64,000 nt of DNA from Rathayibacter sp. VKM Ac-2760 (GTDB lineage: Bacteria; Actinomycetota; Actinomycetes; Actinomycetales; Microbacteriaceae), in assembly GCF_009834185.1 (NCBI RefSeq), contig NZ_CP047173.1, positions 2,170,001-2,234,000 on the forward strand, given 5' to 3'. The notes below the pieces were generated by a model, which was not told where the DNA came from, ran no database searches, and worked only from the letters and a program-made list of their open reading frames with translations. Of the stretch, positions 16,575-24,958 are shown piece after piece (the first letter of the stretch is position 1; each line of letters begins with the position of its first letter). The position numbers were made by a program, and so were the translations under genes.

Positions 16575-17891
16575 ATGCCGCTTTCATCCTCCGTCCGCTC
16601 CGCCGGCCGTCCCTCCCTCCGCGCTCTCCGTTCGGGCGCGCTCCGTTCGGGCGCGCACCGTCCGGGCCCGCGCCGGCTGCTCGCCGGCCTCGGCGTGGTC
16701 GCCGCGACCGCGCTCGCGCTGACCGGCTGCTCCGGCGCCGGTTCGGGAGACGCGAACTCCGTCAGCTTCCTCTCCTGGGACAACGCCGCGACGATGGAGC
16801 CGATCATCGCCGCCTTCGAGAAGGCGAACCCGGACATCGACGTGCAGATGTCGTATGCGCCGCCCGTTGCGGAGTACATCTCGAAGCTGCAGACCCAGCT
16901 CGGTTCGAACACCGGCACCGACGTCTTCATCATCACGGCCGAGAACAAGACGCAGCTGATGGACGGCGGCTTCGTCGCCGACCTCGCCGACCAGCCGTTC
17001 GCCGAGCAGCTGGCCGACGCGGCGAAGCAGACCTACTCCCGCGACGACGCGCTCTACGGCGCCGCGCCGGCCTCCTGGGGCGGCGGCATCCTGTACAACG
17101 CGGCACTGCTCGAGCAGGTCGGCTTCACCGCTCCCCCGGCGACCTGGGAGGAGTTCCTCGACCTCTGCCGGAAGCTGCAGGACGCGGGGATCACCCCGTT
17201 CTACGAGGCCGGCGACCAGCTGCCGATCAGCCTGGCCGCCCTGCTGGGCCTGCAGAACGAGAAGCTCGGCGGCACGATGGACGAGGACATCTGGTCCGGG
17301 AAGACGACCTTCGCCGACACCTGGACCGAGCCGCTGACCCAGTGGAGCGAGCTGTTCGAGTCCGGCGTCGAGCCGCGCTCGGTCGTCGGCCTGACCGGCG
17401 ACGCCGTGACGCAGGAGTTCGCCACCGGCAAGGTCGCCATGACGACCACCGGCTCCTGGGGGCTCGGCACCGTCCGCTCCACGGCGCCCGATCTCGACAT
17501 CGACTTCATGCCGATCCCCGGCGACTCCGCGTCGTACTGGGCCGGCGCCGTCTCGCCCGGCTACGCGATGAACGCGAAGTCGACCCACCAGGATGCGGCC
17601 GCGAAGCTCGTCTCCTACCTCGTCTCGCCCGAGGGCATCGGGCAGTACCAGAAGGCGACGGCCTCGATCACGACCACGAAGGACTTCACGCCCACTCTCG
17701 ATCCCGCCCTGGACACGATGGCCCCCGCCGTCCGGGACGGGCAGTTCTACCTGCCCCAGGTCTCCTGGATCGACAACAACGCCGCGCTGGGCACCGAGGT
17801 CACCGCGCTGCTGCAGCAGCTGATCCAGGGGCAGCTCTCCCCCGAGGAGGTCGCGCAGGCGATGGACACGAAGCTCGCCTCCCTGCGCTGA
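16575..17891 (+). CDS. sugar ABC transporter substrate-binding lipoprotein
   Basis: 438 aa. Long basic n-region with duplicated SGALRSGAH-type repeats, then a hydrophobic core and lipobox LTGC (Cys52). Mature protein is a family-1 solute-binding protein: VSFLSWDNAATMEPIIAAFE, YAPPVAEYISKLQTQLGSN, GGGILYNAALLEQVGF, GKVAMTTTGSWGLGT, SPGYAMNAKSTHQDAAAKLV. RBS GAGAAAGAGAAG lies upstream. A strong hairpin follows the stop, which would protect or boost this message relative to the permeases. A nine-C run sits in the spacer before it (about 16551-16559). Confidence 0.92.
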   Translation: MPLSSSVRSAGRPSLRALRSGALRSGAHRPGPRRLLAGLGVVAATALALTGCSGAGSGDANSVSFLSWDNAATMEPIIAAFEKANPDIDVQMSYAPPVAEYISKLQTQLGSNTGTDVFIITAENKTQLMDGGFVADLADQPFAEQLADAAKQTYSRDDALYGAAPASWGGGILYNAALLEQVGFTAPPATWEEFLDLCRKLQDAGITPFYEAGDQLPISLAALLGLQNEKLGGTMDEDIWSGKTTFADTWTEPLTQWSELFESGVEPRSVVGLTGDAVTQEFATGKVAMTTTGSWGLGTVRSTAPDLDIDFMPIPGDSASYWAGAVSPGYAMNAKSTHQDAAAKLVSYLVSPEGIGQYQKATASITTTKDFTPTLDPALDTMAPAVRDGQFYLPQVSWIDNNAALGTEVTALLQQLIQGQLSPEEVAQAMDTKLASLR

Positions 17892-17925
17892 TCTCACCGC
17901 GCTGACGACGCCGCGCTGCCCCCGC

Positions 17926-17958
17926 CGCGGGGAGCCCGACCCGACCGGGCTCCCCGCG
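17926..17958 (+). terminator. strong intercistronic hairpin after the SBP gene
   Basis: CGCGGGGAGCCCG (17926-17938) pairs perfectly with CGGGCTCCCCGCG (17946-17958) around a 7-nt loop. No U-tract follows, so it is better seen as a partial terminator or 3'-end stabiliser, giving more binding protein than permease, as known for malE-malF type operons. Confidence 0.75.
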
Positions 17959-17996
17959 CCTCCCCGTTCCCCTGCTCGTGAAAGGACGTGCCGACG

Positions 17997-18968
17997 ATGG
18001 CACTCACCACTCCGCTGCGCCGGAGCGGAACCGCTCCCACGGAACCGCTCGCCGCCCGCGCGATCACCGACCTCCCGGGCGCCCGCGGTGCCCGCTTCCG
18101 CGAGAGCTTCGCCGGCGGCCTCTTCCTCGTGCCGATCGCGATCGTCTTCGTCGTGCTCTACGTGATCCCGATGGGGCAGTCGCTCTGGTTCAGCCTGACC
18201 GACTTCGACGGCTACTCCGAGCCCTCGTTCGTCGGCCTGGCGAACTACGCCTCGATCTTCCGCGACCCGTCGATGCTGCAGGCGCTGACATTCACCCTCG
18301 GCTACGCCCTCGCGACCACGGTGCTCGTCACCGCCTTCGCGATCCCGCTCGCGCTCGCCCTCAACCGGCGCTTCCTCGGCCGGAACATCGTCCGCAGCGT
18401 CTTCTTCTTCCCCGCCGTCCCGTCCGTGGCGATCCTCGGTCTCGTCTGGGGGTTCATCCTCAGCCCGCTCGGCTCGGGAGTGCTCAACTCGGCCCTCGGC
18501 GGGATCGCCGGCCTCGCGCCGATCGGCTGGCTGTCCGACTCGACGCTCGCGCAGATCTCGGTCGTCGCGGTCGCGATCTGGGCGCAGACCGGCTGGCACG
18601 CGATCCTCTACCTCGCCTACCTCCAGGCGATCCCGCAGGACTACTACGAGGTCGCCCGGATCGACGGCGCCACCGGCTGGCAGACCTTCCGCTCGATCAC
18701 CCTGCCGATGCTCGTCCCGGCGATCTCGGTCAGCCAGCTGCTGCTGATGACGAACGGGCTCAAGGTCTACGACCTCCCGTTCACTCTGACCAGCGGCGGA
18801 CCGGGCTTCTCGACCCGCACGCTCACCCAGTCGCTCATCGAGAGCGGCATCGCGCAGTCGCGCGTCGGCCAGGCGTCCGCCCTCGCCGTCCTGTTCCTGA
18901 TCGTCGTCGCGCTCGTCGTCGTCGTCCAGCTCGCGGCCTCGCGCCGCCTCGAGAGGAGGTACTCATGA
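17997..18968 (+). CDS. sugar ABC transporter permease (MalF type)
   Basis: 323 aa. ATG 17997 is preferred over GTG 17988 because AAAGGA (17981-17986) is correctly spaced to it. Six membrane segments starting at FLVPIAIVFVVLYVIPMGQS; EAA-type loop YYEVARIDGATGWQTFRSIT followed by LPMLVPAI. Family motif LWFSLTDFDG after TM1 and NYASIFRDP are typical of CUT1 permeases. Overlaps the next permease (ATGA). Confidence 0.92.
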   Translation: MALTTPLRRSGTAPTEPLAARAITDLPGARGARFRESFAGGLFLVPIAIVFVVLYVIPMGQSLWFSLTDFDGYSEPSFVGLANYASIFRDPSMLQALTFTLGYALATTVLVTAFAIPLALALNRRFLGRNIVRSVFFFPAVPSVAILGLVWGFILSPLGSGVLNSALGGIAGLAPIGWLSDSTLAQISVVAVAIWAQTGWHAILYLAYLQAIPQDYYEVARIDGATGWQTFRSITLPMLVPAISVSQLLLMTNGLKVYDLPFTLTSGGPGFSTRTLTQSLIESGIAQSRVGQASALAVLFLIVVALVVVVQLAASRRLERRYS

Positions 18969-19855
18969 GCGACCGCAGCACCCCGCAGACCCGCAGCACC
19001 CCGCAGGCCCGCGGCCCCCGGCAGGACCGCAACCCGCTCCTCACCCGCAGCCACCTGCTGCTCACGGCGGTCATGCTGCCGATCGCCGCGCTGATGGCGG
19101 TGCCGTTCTACTACATCGTCGTCAACACCTTCAAGACGCAGGCCGAGACCGCGAACGCGCCGCTGGCCCTGCCGACGACGCTGAATCTGGACAACTACGT
19201 CACCGTGTTCCAGACCACTCCCCTGCTGCAGAGCTTCGGCAACACGCTCTACGTGACCGTCCTCTCGATCGCGCTGATGCTGCTGGTCGGCTCGCTCGCC
19301 GCCTTCGGCATGCTCATCGCGCGCGGTCGGGTGGCCGTCGTCTTCGGGGTGGTCCTCGTCATCGCCTTCCTCGTCCCGGGGCAGGCGACCCTGATTCCCC
19401 TGTACCGGATGCTGACGACCTTCCGGCTCGTCGACGACCTCAACGGCCTGATCGTGCTCTACAGCGCCGGCGCGATCTTCTGCTACTTCCTGATCCTCGG
19501 CTACATGAAGACGGTGCCGACCGAGATCATCGAGGCCGCCCGGATCGACGGCGCCGGCTCGTTCCGGATCTACTGGTCGCTGATCCTGCCGCTGATCCGC
19601 CCGATCCTGGTCACCGTCGGCGTCTTCCAGACGATGTGGGTGTGGAACGACTTCATCACGCCGAACGTCTTCCTCTCCAGCCCGGCCAAGCAGACGCTGG
19701 TGCTCCAGGTGTACTCGGCGGTCGGGCAGTTCACGACGAACTGGCCGGTGTTCATGACCCTCAGCGTGATCGTCCTGCTGCCGATGCTGGTGTTCTTCAT
19801 CGCGATGCAGCGGCACATCGTCTCCGGACTCGTGCAGGGCAGTGTGAAGGGATGA
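18965..19855 (+). CDS. sugar ABC transporter permease (MalG type)
   Basis: 296 aa. Preceded by GAGAGGAGG inside the previous gene. Gln/Arg/Thr-rich N-tail with a duplicated RSTPQ unit, then six membrane segments; VVNTFKTQAE after TM1, EAARIDGAGSFRIYWSLILP as EAA loop, WNDFITPNVFL afterwards, and C-terminus GLVQGSVKG. Second half of the channel. Stop overlaps the GH43-like start. Confidence 0.92.
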   Translation: MSDRSTPQTRSTPQARGPRQDRNPLLTRSHLLLTAVMLPIAALMAVPFYYIVVNTFKTQAETANAPLALPTTLNLDNYVTVFQTTPLLQSFGNTLYVTVLSIALMLLVGSLAAFGMLIARGRVAVVFGVVLVIAFLVPGQATLIPLYRMLTTFRLVDDLNGLIVLYSAGAIFCYFLILGYMKTVPTEIIEAARIDGAGSFRIYWSLILPLIRPILVTVGVFQTMWVWNDFITPNVFLSSPAKQTLVLQVYSAVGQFTTNWPVFMTLSVIVLLPMLVFFIAMQRHIVSGLVQGSVKG

Positions 19856-20811
19856 GCCGGTACCTCTTCTCCTACTTCACCTCGCAGAGCGAGCCCGAGG
19901 GCGAGCAGGTCCGCTTCGCGCGCAGCGTCGCGGACGACCCGCTGCACTGGGAGGCGCTGCACGGCGGCGAGCCCGTGCTGCGCTGGACCGGCGGGCGCGG
20001 CGGGGTGCGCGATCCGTTCCTCCTGCGCGCCGCCGGCCTGCCCGGCGAGACCACGGCGTTCTACCTCCTCGGCACCGACATGCGGGCGCACGGGCAGGAC
20101 ACCCGGGAGTTCTGGGACGCGGAGCAGCGGCACGGCAGCCGGGGCATCGTCGTCTGGGAGTCGGCGGATCTGGTGACCTGGACCGAGCCGCGCCTGGAGC
20201 TCGTCGCCCCGCCGGCGGCCGGCAACACCTGGGCTCCGGAGGCGGTCTTCGACGCCGAGCGCGGCGAGTACCTCGTCTTCTGGGCCTCCGCACTGCACCC
20301 CGAGGGCACCGAGCGCGTCGACTCCTACAACCGGATGCTCGCAGCGACCACCCGCGACTTCCGGCACTGGTCGGAGCCGGTGGTCTGGAGCGACCCGGGT
20401 CACTCGGTGATCGACGCGACCGTCGTGCGCGAGGGCGAGTGGTGGTACCGCTTCGTCAAGGACGAGCGCAGCCCCGCCTCCGACACGCCCGCGGCGAAGT
20501 TCATCACCGTCGAGCGCTCGCGCGACCTGCACGCCACCGCGTGGGAGCTCGTCCGCGAGCGGGTGGGTGCCGGGACCGCCGAGCGCCCCGGAGTCGTGCA
20601 CGGCGAGGGGCCGATCGTCGTGCCCGCGGCGGACGGCGGGCCGGTCGTCCTGCTGATCGACGAGTTCGGGCTGCGCCGCTACCTGCCGTTCCTGGGCGAC
20701 ACCCTCGACACGGAGGCGTGGGCCCTCGCCGAGGACTTCGCGCTGCCGCCCGGCGCCAGCCACGGCTCCGTGCTCGCGGTCACCGACGAGGAGTGGAGCC
20801 GGCTCGGCTGA
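19852..20811 (+). CDS. GH43-like five-bladed propeller protein
   Basis: 319 aa, ATG overlapping the permease TGA. Repeated beta-propeller blades with the sequences GVRDPFLLRAAG (Asp in the base position), WTEPRLELVAPPAAGNTWAP then EAVFDAERGEYLVFWAS, and VVHGEGPIVVPA with a Glu suited to the donor role. Overall pattern fits GH43/GH117-like propellers that cleave arabinosyl or related links, but the second conserved Asp is less clear (VIDATVV). No signal peptide: it would act on the sugar brought in by the preceding transporter. Family call moderate, substrate unknown. Confidence 0.7.
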   Translation: MSRYLFSYFTSQSEPEGEQVRFARSVADDPLHWEALHGGEPVLRWTGGRGGVRDPFLLRAAGLPGETTAFYLLGTDMRAHGQDTREFWDAEQRHGSRGIVVWESADLVTWTEPRLELVAPPAAGNTWAPEAVFDAERGEYLVFWASALHPEGTERVDSYNRMLAATTRDFRHWSEPVVWSDPGHSVIDATVVREGEWWYRFVKDERSPASDTPAAKFITVERSRDLHATAWELVRERVGAGTAERPGVVHGEGPIVVPAADGGPVVLLIDEFGLRRYLPFLGDTLDTEAWALAEDFALPPGASHGSVLAVTDEEWSRLG

Positions 20812-20820
20812 CGCGAGCCG

Positions 20821-20862
20821 CGGGCTGCTCGACCAGCAAGGAGCGGGCCTACTCGACCAGCG
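20821..20862. repeat. fragments of the dispersed palindromic repeat
   Basis: Two partial copies in tandem, CGGGCTGCTCGACCAGC and CGGGCCTACTCGACCAGC, matching one arm of the repeat that bounds the HNH units. The second copy supplies the last codons and the TAG stop of the MFS gene on the minus strand. Confidence 0.7.
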
Positions 20863-22228
20863 ACGCGGGCGCGTCCGCGGGCGCGGCCTCGCGCAGGTAC
20901 TGCGCCGAGATGGTGCGGTAGGACCGGGTGAGCAGCGCCAGGCCCGCCGCGACGATCATGACGACGCCGCCGATGAGGAAGACCAGGGCGATGCCGCGGC
21001 CGATCCCGTCGCCGAGCAGCCAGCCGTAGGCGGAGCGGCCGGCGGGCGACTCCATGTAGGGGATGAGCGCGAACTCGGCGATCGGCGCGATGAGGAACGC
21101 GGTGACCGGTGCCGCCGCCGACTCGAACGCCGCGGCGAAGCCGAAGACCCGGCCCTGCGTCTCGAACGGGACGACCTTCTGGATCACCGTCTGCTCGGCC
21201 GCCTCGACAGCCGGGATCAGCGTCATGTAGATCCAGATGCCCCCGGCGTAGAGCCACCACCAGTCGCGGAGGGTGAACACCGCGCCGATCAGGCCCATCG
21301 CCATCACGAGCAGCAGCATCGTGCGGATCGGATTCCGCCCGAGGCCGAACTTCGCGATCAGCAGCCCGCCGATGATGAAGCCCGTCGCGGTCACCCCGAG
21401 CACGACGCCCCACAGCTCCACAGGGAACAGCTCGAGCCCGTACGGATCCATCAGCGCCATGTACACGCCGCCGATCAGGTTGTTGAACGTCGAGAAGACG
21501 ATCAGCGCGAACAGCCCGGTCGCCGCGCGCACCGCGGTGATGCTGCCGCGCAGATCGATCAGCGGCGCCCGCTCACCCGTCGCCGCCGGCGCGTCCTCGG
21601 GGATGCGCAGGACGAGCAGGTGCCCGAGCGCAGCGGCGGACACGCCGATCGCGATCAGCATCGTCCAGCCCATGCCGAGCAGCCCGATCGAGAGCCCGCT
21701 GAACACGCTGGTGACCACGAAGGCGAGCCCCTGTACCGTGCCCACCAGGCCGTTCGCATTGGCGTGCCGCTCCACGGGGACCAGCAGCGTCACGGTCGTG
21801 GAGAGCGCGATGTTGCGCATGTTCTCGATGACGGCGCCGAAGAGGATCGTGCCGGAGAACAGCCAGAACCACGGGCCGCCGAAGTCCAGCAGCGCCGCCT
21901 CCGGGAGCGCGAGGTACAGCCCGCCCGCGATGCCGAACGCCACCAGCGTGACCGCGCCCGCGAAGAGCATCACCCGGTACTTGCGGTGCCGGTCCACGAT
22001 CGTGCCGAACGCCATCGCGAAGACCGCGACGAGCAGCATGTACGCGCCGCCGATGACCCCGGTGGCGAGCACCGATCGCGTCTCGAGGTACACCCAGAAC
22101 GTCAGCGCGAACCAGAGGAAGCTGGTCGTGACGTTCGCGACGGCGGTGTTGACGAGGATCTGCCCGAAGGTGCGGATGCTCGCGGCACCCTGGGCGTCGG
22201 TCTCGGAGCTCGGAGCGGTGGCGGACAC
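20849..22228 (-). CDS. MFS transporter, probable drug/metabolite exporter
   Basis: 459 aa with about 12 hydrophobic segments. MFS landmarks: GGAYMLLVAVFAMAFGTIVD and RHRKYRVM in the loop 2-3 motif (GxxxDRxxRR type), ENMRNIALSTTVTLLVPVER (the N-domain loop typical of MFS_3/EntS-like exporters), and AVEAAEQTVIQKVVPFETQG then RVFGFAAAFESAAAP in the C-domain. The last residues LVE plus stop are encoded by a dispersed repeat fragment, so the original C-terminus may have been different. Not in an operon with neighbours; substrate unknown. Confidence 0.85.
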   Translation of the reverse strand: MSATAPSSETDAQGAASIRTFGQILVNTAVANVTTSFLWFALTFWVYLETRSVLATGVIGGAYMLLVAVFAMAFGTIVDRHRKYRVMLFAGAVTLVAFGIAGGLYLALPEAALLDFGGPWFWLFSGTILFGAVIENMRNIALSTTVTLLVPVERHANANGLVGTVQGLAFVVTSVFSGLSIGLLGMGWTMLIAIGVSAAALGHLLVLRIPEDAPAATGERAPLIDLRGSITAVRAATGLFALIVFSTFNNLIGGVYMALMDPYGLELFPVELWGVVLGVTATGFIIGGLLIAKFGLGRNPIRTMLLLVMAMGLIGAVFTLRDWWWLYAGGIWIYMTLIPAVEAAEQTVIQKVVPFETQGRVFGFAAAFESAAAPVTAFLIAPIAEFALIPYMESPAGRSAYGWLLGDGIGRGIALVFLIGGVVMIVAAGLALLTRSYRTISAQYLREAAPADAPASLVE

Positions 22229-22355
22229 GACTTCCTCCCGTTCGGCGACGGCGGCGTGCGGCGCCGGACCCTCCCCCGGGCCCGAACCGCTGTCGCGCCC
22301 ACTGTAGGCCCGCGCCCCCGCCCGGTCGAGGGCACCGTGCCCCTGCCGGCCGCGG

Positions 22356-22985
22356 CTAGACCCCGCCGAGGACTGCGAAGCCCAGCCGCTGGGCGGCGTG
22401 GAGGACCACCGGGTCCGCGGTGACGTCGTCGAGCGCCGTGTGGAAGCTCGGCCGTCGCGGGAAGGCGGGGACCCGCTCCGCCCGGCTGAACAGGGTGACG
22501 AGGGGCGTGCCGGTGACGGCGGAGAGGTGCCACAGTCCGTCGACGTCGCGAAGACGCTCCTCGATCGCCCGCGCCCACGGCTGCGTCGCCCGCTTGGCCC
22601 CCATCTGGATCGCGGCGGCGGCTCCGTTCCGCACCGGCCACTCCCCGGTGAGATCGAGGAGCGTCAGGGGACGGGCGGGCCGCCACCCCACGAGCCGCGG
22701 CGCGCTCTGCACCCGGTCGATGACACGCCGCCGCTGGTACGTCTCGCCGAGCGCCGTCACCGCCTCCGTCGCCGCGTACAGCACTCCGACGCTCGGATGA
22801 TCCCCCTCCGGAGGCGGGTGCGGGTCGAACCGCATGCCCGGCACCGGTCCGTGGTGGCGCAGGGTGTCCCACGCGCCCGGATGCCGGCCCCCTGTCCGGT
22901 ACACGCGCCAGAGCGCTCCGGAGTAGTCCCTGAGGTGAGAGGGATCGGTGACGAAGGCGGCCGGCGGGGTGAGCGGGACCTTCAC
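22356..22985 (-). CDS. RES-domain toxin
   Basis: 209 aa from GTG 22985, which overlaps the TGA of the upstream HTH gene (GTGA), so the pair is translationally coupled. RES fold landmarks: LWRVYRTGGRHPGAWDT with the conserved Arg/Tyr, GMRFDPHPP, GVLYAATEAVTALGETYQRR with Tyr and Glu of the active site, and a late Ser-containing SAVTGTPLVTLFSRAE. Known RES toxins (MbcT, ParT type) degrade or modify NAD+ or ADP-ribosylate targets. Here the gene order is antitoxin first, toxin second, as expected for a type II module. Confidence 0.83.
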   Translation of the reverse strand: MKVPLTPPAAFVTDPSHLRDYSGALWRVYRTGGRHPGAWDTLRHHGPVPGMRFDPHPPPEGDHPSVGVLYAATEAVTALGETYQRRRVIDRVQSAPRLVGWRPARPLTLLDLTGEWPVRNGAAAAIQMGAKRATQPWARAIEERLRDVDGLWHLSAVTGTPLVTLFSRAERVPAFPRRPSFHTALDDVTADPVVLHAAQRLGFAVLGGV

Positions 22986-23818
22986 GACTCGTCGAACCCG
23001 GCCAGCGCGACGAGGACCTCGTGCGGATCGCCGCCCTCGGTCAGCCACCGGACCGGAGTGACCGCCGACTCGCTGATGAGGAGGTCCTCCTGCGGCGTGG
23101 TCATGAAGCCGCGCATGCTCGCGGGGTGCATGTCGCCCGGGATCGCCTTCACCAGGGCGGGCATGCCGGGCAGCATCGGCTGCTCCCGGTCGTCCGTGAA
23201 CTGCCAGGCCGGGAAGCGGAGCTTCGTGCCCGCCTTGAAGGCGTACAGCCCGTCCTTCGCCTTCCGGTGACGCACACGCGTCTCGTCGACGCGCAGCAGC
23301 GCGGCGACCTCGGCGGTGTCGAGCGAGTCGGCGACCGCTTCGAGCCGGGTGCGCCGCTCGAGGTCGGCGAGCTCCCCGCGCGCGACGGCCGCCTCCGCGA
23401 TCGCGAGCTGCTCGGCGGTCATCGTGCCGGAGTCGACGAGGAAGCCGGCCTGGTCCTCGGTGAGCCCGCTGCCGCGCGGCCGGTGCTCGGTGAGGAGCGA
23501 CGCCTGCTCCTCCAGGAGCACGACCAGCGTCCGCTCGTCGCCTCCGCGGCCCTGAACGGCGCTCCAGAGCACATCCAGCCTGCCGGCCAGCTCCCGGTGT
23601 GCGGCGACCGCCAGGAGCTGCGGGGTGAGCTGCCCGAGGACACTGCGGAGCTCCTGGTGCACCGACTCCGGCGAGAGCTCGAGCCGGTGGGCGACCTCGG
23701 CCTCGGAAGCGCCCGCGGCGAGTTCGAGGACGATCCGCATCCTCGCCTCGAGCGCCGTGTCGCCGCTCGGCGCGCCCGTGCCGACGGCCGCCGGTGGACC
23801 CTCGGCGAGATCGGTCAT
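22982..23818 (-). CDS. HTH antitoxin partner of the RES toxin
   Basis: 278 aa, longer than the usual Xre/MbcA antitoxin. Residues about 36-61 (ASEAEVAHRLELSPESVHQE) look like a LuxR/sigma-4-type HTH. Residues about 165-207 (LDTAEVAALLRVDETRVRHR followed by KAKDGLYAFKAGTKLRFPAW) look like an excisionase/MerR-type DNA-binding helix. The C-terminal 60 residues (PGMPALVKAIPGDMHPASM; TPVRWLTEGGDPHEVLVALA) resemble the toxin-neutralising MbcA/ParS end, WL..GGDP..V. A 20-bp tandem repeat lies directly upstream, suggesting autoregulation. Role inferred from operon order and domain look. Confidence 0.75.
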   Translation of the reverse strand: MTDLAEGPPAAVGTGAPSGDTALEARMRIVLELAAGASEAEVAHRLELSPESVHQELRSVLGQLTPQLLAVAAHRELAGRLDVLWSAVQGRGGDERTLVVLLEEQASLLTEHRPRGSGLTEDQAGFLVDSGTMTAEQLAIAEAAVARGELADLERRTRLEAVADSLDTAEVAALLRVDETRVRHRKAKDGLYAFKAGTKLRFPAWQFTDDREQPMLPGMPALVKAIPGDMHPASMRGFMTTPQEDLLISESAVTPVRWLTEGGDPHEVLVALAGFDES

Positions 23819-23827
23819 GGTCGTCTC

Positions 23828-23867
23828 CTTCTCGGTGGAACGCAGTGCTTCTCGGTGGAACGCACTG
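23828..23867. repeat. 20-bp tandem repeat, candidate TA operator
   Basis: CTTCTCGGTGGAACGCAGTG (23828-23847) is followed at once by the same 20 bases with a single G-to-C change (23848-23867). The period is about two helical turns, and the first copy ends 9 bp from the antitoxin start. This is the layout expected for cooperative binding of the antitoxin or toxin-antitoxin complex to its own promoter. Confidence 0.7.
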
Positions 23868-23944
23868 CCGATCCTACCCGGGAAACGGCATGCGCCTCCG
23901 GTCGCCGACGCGCGCTGCGCGCCCTCGCCGCGAGACGGCGCCCG

Positions 23945-24958
23945 TCACCTCCGAGCAGAGAAGAGTGACCGCAGCGGCGGCGCGATCGACTCGCGGCGCA
24001 GCAGCGCCGTCGCGAGCAGGAGCAGCAGCAGCACGGAGCCGCGGACCAGGCCCTGCCAGTAGAAGGAGACGCCGAGCAGGACGAGGCCGTTGTTGATCAG
24101 GCCGAAGATCAGCACGCCGAGCACCGTGCCGAGCACGTTCGGCCGCCCGTGCGCCGAGAGCGTCGCCCCGATGAAGACCGCGCCGATCGCGTCGAGCACG
24201 TAGAGCTGACCGCTGGCCGGCGAGTAGCCGTAGCTGCGCGAGGCGAGCACGATGCCCGCGAGCGCGCCGATCAGGGCGGCCACGACGAAGGCGGCGGCGA
24301 GCGAGAGGCCGACGCGGCGCCCGGCGATCCTGGTCGCTCCCGGCTGCTCCCCCGCCGCGGTGAGCACGCGGCCCCACCGGGTGCGGTCGAGCAGCAGCCA
24401 CACCGCGACGGCGGCGATGATCGCCAGCAGCACCGGCGTGCCGATGCCGAGCACGGTCGCGTTGCCCCAGGCGGCGAAGGCGTCGGGCGTCTCCTGGCGA
24501 CGCAGGTAGATCGGCGCGCCGCCGCCGGTGAGCAGCTGCTGCGCGCTGGTGCCGATGAACCAGACGGAGAGCGTCGCGAGGAAGGCGCGGATCCGCAGCA
24601 CGATCACGAGCACCGCGTTCACCACGCCCGCGAGGGTGCCGAAGCCGAGACCGATCAGCACCGCGAACCAGGTGACGTAGCCGTCCGCGATCAGCGCCGT
24701 CGCGGCGAGCGCGGCGAGGTCGATCGCGATCCCGATCGAGAGGTCGATCCCGCCGGCGCGGACGACGAGGGTCATCGCGCAGGCCGCCATCAGCAGCAGG
24801 GCACTCGCGCTGGCCACGTTGAGCAGGTTGGTCGGCGCGAAGTAGGAGGGGACGCTCGCGCCGAACACCGCGAGCAGCAGCACGACCGTGGCGGGGGCGA
24901 GCAGGCGCACGGCGAGGCCGCGGCGCGACTCCCCGACGGGCAGGACGACGGCGGTCAC
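23945..24958 (-). CDS. ribose-type (CUT2) ABC transporter permease
   Basis: 337 aa from GTG 24958, overlapping the stop of the other permease. RbsC/BPD_transp_2 family with 8-10 hydrophobic segments: NLLNVASASALLLMAACAMT, VVRAGGIDLSIGIAIDLAAL (the GGIDLSVG motif), AVLVIVLRIRAFLATLSVWF, and AIGAVFIGATLSAHGRPNVL. Last gene of a four-gene importer operon with ATPase and binding protein; forms a heterodimer with the next gene. Confidence 0.9.
   Translation of the reverse strand: MTAVVLPVGESRRGLAVRLLAPATVVLLLAVFGASVPSYFAPTNLLNVASASALLLMAACAMTLVVRAGGIDLSIGIAIDLAALAATALIADGYVTWFAVLIGLGFGTLAGVVNAVLVIVLRIRAFLATLSVWFIGTSAQQLLTGGGAPIYLRRQETPDAFAAWGNATVLGIGTPVLLAIIAAVAVWLLLDRTRWGRVLTAAGEQPGATRIAGRRVGLSLAAAFVVAALIGALAGIVLASRSYGYSPASGQLYVLDAIGAVFIGATLSAHGRPNVLGTVLGVLIFGLINNGLVLLGVSFYWQGLVRGSVLLLLLLATALLRRESIAPPLRSLFSARR

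Noticed and set aside
23828..23867. Tandem repeat as a CRISPR array
   Set aside because: Two 20-bp units without spacers directly at a promoter; no cas genes. Same for the 17-bp and 15-bp tandem repeats.
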